From assembly GCA_937967805.1 (NCBI GenBank), contig CALBTC010000354.1, positions 1-26,468 on the forward strand: 26,468 nt of DNA, read 5' to 3'. Below are positions 1 through 6,177 of this stretch, one piece after another (position 1 is the first letter of the stretch; each line of letters opens with the position of its first letter). A program made the translations under genes and the position numbers. The stretch is from an uncultured Anaerolineaceae bacterium (GTDB lineage Bacteria; Chloroflexota; Anaerolineae; Promineifilales; Promineifilaceae). A model generated the notes under the pieces. It was not told the DNA's origin. It did not search any database and saw only the letters and a program-made list of their open reading frames with translations.

Positions 1-718
1 CCAGGAACTTACCGCCCACAATTTCCCGCTCCAAATCCGGGTCTTCGCTGACGATGGTGGAGGCATAAGCGGTAGACCAGCCGCCGCCGCTCAGGTCGCG
101 CTCTTCCAGAAAGGGATCGCCAAAGACGTTGTTCCAATAGGCGACGGCAAAAACCTGCACGCCGGTGTCTTCTTCGCCATCGTTGTCCACGTCGCGGAAG
201 GCGCCTTTGGGCTCGATGGGCAGGGCGATAGAGTAGTTAAACGGCGAGGTGTAAAAATCGCTGGTGATCTGGCCCAGCGTTTGGGATTCCACCGGCATCA
301 AGTAATCTTCATCCCGGTCCACAAAGCCGGCCTGGTCTTCCAAAATGACCACCGGCGCGGCCACACCCTCGTTGAAGAACGGATTGGTGTAAGCCACCTC
401 ACCGGTGATGCCCACCGGGCCGCCTTCATCGTTGGTGATAGTGGCGGGTGGGCCGGGCAGTTCGCCTACGTCAACCGTTGGCTCTTCGTCATCAGCGGCC
501 GGTGTGGAGGTTGGTGTGGCCTCGATGGGGACGTTAGCATCCGGCGTGGCGGTAACGATCACAGTGACTTCAACTTCGACAACTTCGGCCGTGGGAGCAT
601 TGCCATCGTCGTCATCATCACTGCTGGCGCGGGGAGTGGGTGTGGGGTCATGGCCGCAGGCAACGGCCAACAGGCCCAGGCTGATGAGCAAGAGCAAAAG
701 GTGGCGCAACTGTTTCAT
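1..718 (-). CDS. Secreted lipoprotein, N-terminal part (runs off the window)
   Basis: The reading frame is open from an ATG at 718 down to base 1 (239 codons) and continues outside the window. A GGAGG ribosome site lies just upstream of the ATG. The N-terminus is a lipoprotein signal: Lys/Arg, a Leu-rich core, then LLAVAC with the lipidated Cys near residue 21. A low-complexity linker follows (TPTP, a run of Asp, EVVEVEV, TPTSTPAADDEE), then a folded-looking region with the Asp-rich stretch DVDNDGEEDTG, which could bind calcium. The protein should sit on the outer face of the membrane. The folded part recalls the N-terminal domains in front of S41 (C-terminal processing) peptidases in Chloroflexota, but no catalytic residues fall inside the window, so that is only a guess. 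It lies downstream of another secreted lipoprotein gene in the same orientation. Confidence 0.8.
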   Translation of the reverse strand, partial: MKQLRHLLLLLISLGLLAVACGHDPTPTPRASSDDDDDGNAPTAEVVEVEVTVIVTATPDANVPIEATPTSTPAADDEEPTVDVGELPGPPATITNDEGGPVGITGEVAYTNPFFNEGVAAPVVILEDQAGFVDRDEDYLMPVESQTLGQITSDFYTSPFNYSIALPIEPKGAFRDVDNDGEEDTGVQVFAVAYWNNVFGDPFLEERDLSGGGWSTAYASTIVSEDPDLEREIVGGKFL

Positions 719-736
719 GGGTCCTCCTTCAAAATA

Positions 737-791
737 GAGGAGTGAGCATCCTCAGATGCGAACCGTTCGCATCTGAGGATGCTCACTCCTC
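737..791. repeat. 55-bp palindrome with 27-bp perfect arms
   Basis: Bases 737-763 are the exact reverse complement of 765-791, around a single central base at 764. It lies between the stop of the metallopeptidase gene (802) and the ribosome site of the next minus-strand lipoprotein gene (718). As RNA it would be a very stable hairpin. On the minus strand it is followed by TATTTT, so it could work as a terminator or processing site between the two genes. Its perfection is more than a terminator needs and suggests a mobile or dispersed palindromic repeat. Confidence 0.9.
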
Positions 792-801
792 GTTGGTACG
801 A

Positions 802-2919
802 TTATTGTGTTAGTTCGAGTTGGTAATGGGCCGGTTCCAGGGTCATGGGAGCGGTGGCGGCGATGATGAGATACGGCCGTCCCCCCTCATCACTGTCCAG
901 CGAAAACTCAGCGATAGCGGTGTTGTCCACGCTCAGTTCAATGGGCGTGACGACCGGCGCCCCATTTTCATAGGTAATGAGCAGGATGTGCCAACGCTGC
1001 GGCACGTAGCCGGTGGCGCGCACAAAGCCTTCGGCCGTCCAGCCGCTGTCGCTTTCGGCGTCGTCGTAAAACGCAATTTCCGGAATGGCGATGTTGTCAA
1101 AGGCGATGCCGCCAAAGGTCAGGATGGGATCGGTGACGTATTCGAAGCGAATTTGTACTATCTGCCCGGCGTAAGGCGTGAGGTCAATCGATTCCTGTAC
1201 CCAGTTGTTGCTGCGGCCCGTGTAAAAACGGTCGGTGTAGGCCACGTCAGATGGATCGTCCCGGACGTCTTCACCCTGCATGTTGCTGCCTACCAATCCT
1301 TGCCACGTTTGCCCGCCGTCGGTGGAGATGGAGACGTAGGCAAAGTCGTAGCCCACTTCAATTTCGTGGAAGACGGCGTATTCCAGGGTGGCACTGGCCA
1401 CAGTGGTGAGATCAAATTCACGGGTCAGGCGCATGTTGCTGTAGTTGGCCCGGTTGGCCAGCCACATATGCTCGCCGGAGAGCGGCCGCACTTTAAGCAG
1501 CGGCGTGTGATTGCTGCCGGTGAAGTTTAGCGTCGCCGGACCATCGCCAAAGAGCCGGTAGTAGTCGGCGGCGTACTGGCTGACGGTGGTGTCTGTACTG
1601 GTGGGGAAGTTGTTGATGCCGGTGGTTGCGGCCGTATTCAACCCATCGCGCAGTGCATACATTTCCGGTGCATTTTCATCACTGTGGATGACCAGCGCGG
1701 CCAGCCAATCCAGGAAAAGCGACATGCCGGTGAAGTCGAGACCATTTTCGGCGGCGATAGCATCCAGGGCGTCGAAACCAGGCTCGGGATGGGTGGCGAA
1801 GGCGCGGTATAGGTCTGGCCCCAGGCGGTTGTAGAGAAAGCGGTTAATGACGTAGCCCTGGCCGTAATAGGGCAGCGTATTGCCATCGACCCAGCGGTTA
1901 AGCTGCTGGTCCGGGTTGCCCAGGAACATGTTGCCCCGGGCGATGGGATCGGTGGGGAAGCCGAGCAAATCTTCGGCCAGCATGGCCGAGCCTTCCACTT
2001 CCCAGTCCCAATCATTAGAGTCGTAATTGGATTCGATCATGTGGCGAAATTCGTGGGCCAGGATGTCCAGGTAGGTGCTGGAGCCAAAAAAGCTGCCGTT
2101 CATGACGAACATTTCCCGCTCGTTAGAGCTGGGGTCCACGGCCTGGGGCAGGATATCGCTGGAGCCGAAGTAGCCGCCCAGGCCACACTGGTGTGAGTTG
2201 GCTTCAGTCACGTCACAAACGGACAGCGGCGAGGCGTTGACAATGTGGACACGAGGATCGCCGTCAATGCCGGGATTGTCTTCTGGACCAAAGATGGCGA
2301 TATTTTCCTCATAAATTTGGTCAAAGGCCGCGCCAGTCGCCTCCAGGTCGTCGTTGTCGGGTTCGGAAAGGCCGGGTGTGGTGTCAAACCAAAAATAAGC
2401 GTGTTCGCTGATGTGCCAAAGCTCAAAATCAGGCGAAGAGAGCGTGTTAAGGTCGGTGTTGAGCACAAACATCGGTTCGCGCACGCCAACCGTGTATTCT
2501 CGCGGCACCGGCGGATCGGTGGGCAGTTCGGTCAGCCCACGGTAGGCGATGGCCAGGCTGACATCATCTCGCTCGGGCGGGTAGTTGGTTTCCAGATCGT
2601 TGAATGTGGCCTGCTCTGCCTCGGTAATTGGCGCGCGGCTGAGGTCGTCGTAAGCATCTGCTGGAGCCGGCCATTCAAAGCCTGCCGGGGCGGGTTCTTC
2701 AGTGGGTGCGGCAGTTGCCGCGGCCGTTTCTTCCGTAGGTTCCGGCGACTGTGTTGCTGTCGGTTCAGGTTCCGGGGTGGGTTCGGTTGTTTCTGTTGGT
2801 ACGGCCGTTGGTTCTATTGGTTCCTCGGGCGCGGCTGTGGGGGTTGGTTCCAAATCTTGCGTGCAGGCTGCCAGCAGCAAAATGAGTGCCAGGGACATCC
2901 AGCGTTTCCAATTGTGCAT
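802..2919 (-). CDS. Secreted zinc metallopeptidase lipoprotein, immune-inhibitor-A-like
   Basis: This is a 705-residue predicted lipoprotein with a lipobox LAAC (Cys19) after a hydrophobic core. A Thr/Pro/Glu-rich linker spans about residues 24-78 and would hold the enzyme away from the membrane. The catalytic domain carries HEFRH at 289-293 and the downstream acidic motif WEVEG at 306-310, as in gluzincin or M6-type secreted peptidases of Chloroflexota. Usual family members read HEFQHMIH here, so Arg replaces Gln. The C-terminal half (about 480-640) has beta-sandwich features (ATLEYAVFHE, STDGGQTWQG, FDNIAIPE) like the VEG/MAM-type domain that follows immune inhibitor A peptidases. The likely role is extracellular protein degradation. 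The ATG at 2919 is chosen because AGGAG lies just upstream and the signal peptide starts there. Confidence 0.85.
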   Translation of the reverse strand: MHNWKRWMSLALILLLAACTQDLEPTPTAAPEEPIEPTAVPTETTEPTPEPEPTATQSPEPTEETAAATAAPTEEPAPAGFEWPAPADAYDDLSRAPITEAEQATFNDLETNYPPERDDVSLAIAYRGLTELPTDPPVPREYTVGVREPMFVLNTDLNTLSSPDFELWHISEHAYFWFDTTPGLSEPDNDDLEATGAAFDQIYEENIAIFGPEDNPGIDGDPRVHIVNASPLSVCDVTEANSHQCGLGGYFGSSDILPQAVDPSSNEREMFVMNGSFFGSSTYLDILAHEFRHMIESNYDSNDWDWEVEGSAMLAEDLLGFPTDPIARGNMFLGNPDQQLNRWVDGNTLPYYGQGYVINRFLYNRLGPDLYRAFATHPEPGFDALDAIAAENGLDFTGMSLFLDWLAALVIHSDENAPEMYALRDGLNTAATTGINNFPTSTDTTVSQYAADYYRLFGDGPATLNFTGSNHTPLLKVRPLSGEHMWLANRANYSNMRLTREFDLTTVASATLEYAVFHEIEVGYDFAYVSISTDGGQTWQGLVGSNMQGEDVRDDPSDVAYTDRFYTGRSNNWVQESIDLTPYAGQIVQIRFEYVTDPILTFGGIAFDNIAIPEIAFYDDAESDSGWTAEGFVRATGYVPQRWHILLITYENGAPVVTPIELSVDNTAIAEFSLDSDEGGRPYLIIAATAPMTLEPAHYQLELTQ

Positions 2920-2931
2920 GAAGCTCTCCTT

Positions 2932-2964
2932 AAAAAGTTGGTCAATTTCTAAATATTGACCAAC
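2932..2964 (-). terminator. Hairpin plus U-run between P450 and metallopeptidase genes
   Basis: GTTGGTCAAT (2937-2946) and ATTGACCAAC (2955-2964) form a perfect 10-bp stem with an 8-base loop. Read on the minus strand, the stem is followed at once by TTTTT and then the AAGGAG of the metallopeptidase gene. It can terminate P450 transcripts about 140 bases past their stop codon. If the metallopeptidase promoter lies in 2965-3100, the same hairpin sits in its leader and could attenuate it. The stem is only about 40% GC, so it may be weak. Confidence 0.6.
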
Positions 2965-3100
2965 GGATGTGGTGTTTTTGCTTTGCCGATTATAAAGGGG
3001 AAAAGGGAAACATTGAAGCAGTTAGGACCAAGGCGTCATCAATCTCTAAATTAACCGGTGTGTGTGGAGACGTTGCTGTGCAGCGCCTCCACAAATGGAA

Positions 3101-4492
3101 TTATCTAGGGGTCAACGTCATCAGCAACTTGCCTTTGGGACGCAGGGTGATGAGCGGTTCCAGCGCCACCGGCGTACCGGGGACCAGCGTCAGCCGGTAG
3201 CGCTGCACGATGCTGGCCAGCAGCAAGATGGCTTCCGTCATGGCAAAGTTATTGCCAATGCACAGGCGCGGCCCGCCACCAAAGGGCAGATAAGTGTAGC
3301 GCGGCCGTTCCGCTTTGCGCTCCGGAGTAAAGCGCTGCGGATCAAACCGTTCCGGATCGTCCCAAAAGTCGGCATGGCGGTGGGTGACGTAGGGGCTCAT
3401 GGTGATGACGGCGTTGGCCGGCGTGTCGTAGCCACCCACCTCATCTGGCTCGTTGCCCCAGCGGGCGATGGCGTAGGCGGGCGGATAGAGCCGCATACTT
3501 TCTTCCAAAACCATGGTGGTATAGGGCAGGTTGGGCACGTCTTCGATGGTGGGCAGACGGCCGTTCAACACCCCATCCACCTCCGTCTCCAATTCCTCCA
3601 ATACAGTTGGGTGTTCGGAAAGCAGGTAAAAGGTCCAGGCCAGGGCCACGGCCGTTGTCTCGTGGCCTGCCAGCATGATGGTCATCACCTCGTCGTGCAG
3701 CTGCTGGTCGCTCATGCCTTCGCCGGTTTCTTCGTCGCGGGCAGACATCAACATGCCCAGCAAATCCTCCGTTTCAAGGCCAGACTGCCGCCGTTCTTGA
3801 ATGATGCCGTTGACGACTTGGGTGAGAACGGCCGTGTTTTTATTAATCCTCCGCGTGCTGGGCAGGAAGGGAATCTTCACGCCGATGTTGGCAAAGGGGA
3901 TGCTGCTGAGCCGGGCAACTTCTTCGTTTACAACTGAAAATGCTTCACCCACTGTGTCCGCCTCGCGGGTCAGGTCGATGCTGAAGAGCGTCTTGCCCAC
4001 AATTTCCAGCGTCAGGTGCATCATCGCTTCGTTAATGTCCAGGGGACGGCCGTCTTTGGCCGGCGCGTGCCAGTTTTCCAGCATCCTGTTGGCCGCAGCG
4101 GTCATGGTGCCGGCAAAAGAGGCGATCCGTTTGCGGTGGAAGGCCGGAGCCGCCAGCCGCCGCTGCCGCCGCCAAAACTCCCCGTCGCTGGTGAGCAGCC
4201 CGTTGCCGATGACTGGCCGCAGCAGCGCCAGCGAGGGATGGGGCATCTTGGTGTAGTTGCGGTTGTTATCCTGCAAAATCTGTTTGTAATGGTCGGGATG
4301 GAAGAAGAGATAGCCGTAAAAGTTGAGCGCGGCGCGAAAGCGAATGGCATCGCCGTACTTACGGAACATATCCATCATGGTTTGCAGCGGTTCTTCTTGA
4401 AACTGTTTCAGTACGCCCCAGGGCCAGGTGCCCATCGGGCCGGGGGGATGGGTTGGATGATTTTGCCGGGTTGGCACAGTTGTAGATGTCAT
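3101..4492 (-). CDS. Cytochrome P450 monooxygenase
   Basis: This is a soluble P450 of 463 residues counted from the ATG at 4492. All signature elements are present: I-helix AGHETT (275-280), K-helix ExxR (E331, R334), the FDPQRF meander, and the heme loop FGGGPRLCIG with Cys411 as axial thiolate. WRRQRR (108-113) is the usual C-helix heme-propionate motif. The layout and length resemble fatty-acid or alkane-type bacterial P450s (CYP102 heme domain or CYP110-like). No reductase domain is fused, and no ferredoxin gene is adjacent, so electrons must come from elsewhere. An in-frame ATG at 4555 would add 21 residues but has no ribosome site, whereas 4492 has GGAG at proper spacing. The substrate cannot be read from the sequence. 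Its promoter is at 4591-4619 with a CRP-like site at 4569-4586. Confidence 0.95.
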   Translation of the reverse strand: MTSTTVPTRQNHPTHPPGPMGTWPWGVLKQFQEEPLQTMMDMFRKYGDAIRFRAALNFYGYLFFHPDHYKQILQDNNRNYTKMPHPSLALLRPVIGNGLLTSDGEFWRRQRRLAAPAFHRKRIASFAGTMTAAANRMLENWHAPAKDGRPLDINEAMMHLTLEIVGKTLFSIDLTREADTVGEAFSVVNEEVARLSSIPFANIGVKIPFLPSTRRINKNTAVLTQVVNGIIQERRQSGLETEDLLGMLMSARDEETGEGMSDQQLHDEVMTIMLAGHETTAVALAWTFYLLSEHPTVLEELETEVDGVLNGRLPTIEDVPNLPYTTMVLEESMRLYPPAYAIARWGNEPDEVGGYDTPANAVITMSPYVTHRHADFWDDPERFDPQRFTPERKAERPRYTYLPFGGGPRLCIGNNFAMTEAILLLASIVQRYRLTLVPGTPVALEPLITLRPKGKLLMTLTPR

Positions 4493-4568
4493 GGTTTTCT
4501 CCAGAGCGATGCGGCAATTATGGTCAATTAATTTTGGGTTGCGGCATCGGTGCAAATAAGTTAGCGAG

Positions 4569-4586
4569 TTGTGAACTATTTCACAA
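4569..4586. promoter_or_regulatory. CRP/FNR-family operator candidate at the P450 start site
   Basis: TTGTGAACTATTTCACAA is a perfect 7-4-7 inverted repeat. It contains the exact CRP half-site pattern TGTGA-N6-TCACA (4570-4585). It lies immediately downstream of the P450 -10 box and covers the expected transcription start near 4584. A factor bound here would be expected to repress. That a CRP-family protein is the binder is inferred from the motif only. Confidence 0.7.
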
Positions 4587-4590
4587 AGAA

Positions 4591-4619
4591 ATTCTACAAA
4601 GAGGCGTGCAAGGTGTCAA
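4591..4619 (-). promoter_or_regulatory. Sigma70-type promoter of the P450 gene
   Basis: On the minus strand TTGACA (4614-4619, perfect -35) is separated by exactly 17 bases from TAGAAT (4591-4596, five of six matches to the -10 consensus). The start site would be near 4584, giving a leader of about 90 bases. The promoter lies in the gap after the aldehyde dehydrogenase gene, so the P450 can be expressed independently of the upstream operon. Confidence 0.8.
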
Positions 4620-4645
4620 GATTAGTAGTGCGGTGAATAATTCTT

Positions 4646-6163
4646 TTACTCGCCGAAGGTAATGCCTTGGGCCAGCGGCAAATCTTTTGACCAGTTGATC
4701 GTGTTGGTCTGGCGGCGCATGTATGCTTTCCAGGCGTCGGAGCCGGATTCGCGGCCGCCGCCGGTCTCTTTTTCGCCGCCAAACGCGCCGCCAATCTCCG
4801 CGCCGGAGGTGCCGATGTTGACGTTGGCAATACCGCAGTCGGAGCCGCCGGCAGAGAGGAACGCCTCGGCGGTGCGGAGGGAGTCAGTGAAGATGGCGCT
4901 GGAGAGGCCCTGCGGCACACCGTTGTGAATTTGCAATGCTTCTTCCACCGTATCAAATTCCAGAATGTAGAGAATGGGGGCAAACGTTTCTTCGCGCACA
5001 ATGTTGGTTTGGCCGGGCATCTTAACGATGGTCGGTTCCACAAACTGCGGGCCGATGTTGGGCAGGGGATTGCCACCAACGACGATTTCTCCCCCTTCCT
5101 TTTTGGCCTGTTCCAGGGCGCGCTGCATGGCGGTTACGGCCGTTTCCGTCGAAAGCGGTCCCATCAGCGTATTTTCATCCAGCGGATCGCCAATGTTGAC
5201 TTGCTTGTAAGCCTTTGCCAGCCGGTTGGTCAAATCAGCGGCAATCTCTTTGTGGGCGATGATGCGCCGGGTGCTGGTGCAGCGCTGCCCGGCCGTGCCC
5301 ACCGCGCCAAACAAGATGGCCCGGGTGGCCAAATCCAGGTCGGCATCTTTGGCGACGATGATGGCGTTGTTGCCGCCCAGCTCCAGAATGGTGCGGCCGA
5401 AGCGGCGGGCCACCGTCTCGGCCACGATGCGGCCGGTGCGAATGGAGCCGGTAAACGAGACCAGCGGCAGGCGCGTGTCGTTGGTGATCAGTTCACCCAC
5501 AGCGCGATCCCCAACGGTGAGATTGAAGACGCCGCTGACGCCGTGATCGGCCATGACCTGGTTGGCAATGTGCTGGATGGCAACGGCCGTTAACGGCACC
5601 AGTTCCGACGGCTTCCAGACCACCGTATCGCCACAAACGGCGGCAATGGCCGCATTCCAACTCCAGACGGCCGCGGGAAAGTTAAAGGCCGTAATGACGC
5701 CAATCGGCCCCAGCGGATGCCACTGCTCGTACATGCGGTGCGCTGGACGCTCGGAGTGCATCGTCAGCCCGTAAAGCTGGCGCGACAGACCCACGGCAAA
5801 GTCGCAAATGTCGATCATTTCCTGCACTTCGCCAATGCCTTCGGCGCGAATTTTGCCCATTTCCAGGCTGACCAGTTCGCCAAGAGGCTCCAGATTGTCG
5901 CGCAGGGCGTTGCCCAGGTCGCGTACCAGCTGGCCGCGCTGCGGCGCCGGAGTGCTGCGCCAGGTCTGGAAGGCAGATTTTGCGGTATCGACGGCGCTGT
6001 TGTAGGAAACGGCCGTGGCCGGCAGCACGCCGGCTATCGGTTCGCCCGTCGTTGGATTCAAAGAGACAAGAGGCTCAGCATCTGTCTCCAGCCAGCCATC
6101 CGGCCCTGTACAAACGCCATGATTCACTGACTTAATCTTTAGTTTTTCCAGGATTGTTTTCAT
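4646..6163 (-). CDS. ALDH7-type semialdehyde dehydrogenase (alpha-aminoadipate semialdehyde dehydrogenase-like)
   Basis: This is a 505-residue NAD(P)-dependent aldehyde dehydrogenase of normal length. Visible are the oxyanion Asn in FNFP (N161), the general base Glu in LELGG (E261), the nucleophile in GQRC (C295), and the cofactor-site stretch REETFAPI. The Cys-proximal sequence GTAGQRCTSTRR and the C-terminus with GGEKETGGGRESGSDAWK are typical of the ALDH7 family (antiquitin, piperideine-6-carboxylate dehydrogenase). That family oxidises 2-aminoadipate 6-semialdehyde to 2-aminoadipate in lysine and pipecolate catabolism. AAGGAG of its ribosome site overlaps the stop codon of the upstream transporter gene, and the gap is only 14 bases, so the two are one operon. 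The exact substrate is inferred, since some ALDH7 relatives take other semialdehydes. Confidence 0.93.
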   Translation of the reverse strand: MKTILEKLKIKSVNHGVCTGPDGWLETDAEPLVSLNPTTGEPIAGVLPATAVSYNSAVDTAKSAFQTWRSTPAPQRGQLVRDLGNALRDNLEPLGELVSLEMGKIRAEGIGEVQEMIDICDFAVGLSRQLYGLTMHSERPAHRMYEQWHPLGPIGVITAFNFPAAVWSWNAAIAAVCGDTVVWKPSELVPLTAVAIQHIANQVMADHGVSGVFNLTVGDRAVGELITNDTRLPLVSFTGSIRTGRIVAETVARRFGRTILELGGNNAIIVAKDADLDLATRAILFGAVGTAGQRCTSTRRIIAHKEIAADLTNRLAKAYKQVNIGDPLDENTLMGPLSTETAVTAMQRALEQAKKEGGEIVVGGNPLPNIGPQFVEPTIVKMPGQTNIVREETFAPILYILEFDTVEEALQIHNGVPQGLSSAIFTDSLRTAEAFLSAGGSDCGIANVNIGTSGAEIGGAFGGEKETGGGRESGSDAWKAYMRRQTNTINWSKDLPLAQGITFGE

Positions 6164-6177
6164 TGTCCTGTTTCTCC

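Noticed and set aside
820..1530. Long plus-strand open frame of 236 codons opposite the metallopeptidase
   Set aside because: It mirrors the codon pattern of the real gene, has no ribosome site or recognisable motif, and the opposite strand carries a complete lipoprotein peptidase.
2245..2952. Plus-strand frame of 235 codons over the metallopeptidase N-terminus
   Set aside because: Its Cys/Gly/Arg-rich translation is the antisense of the Thr/Pro/Glu linker and signal peptide; no family match.
3062..3937. Plus-strand frame of 291 codons over the P450 gene
   Set aside because: Antisense shadow of a gene whose heme, I-helix and ExxR motifs are all intact.
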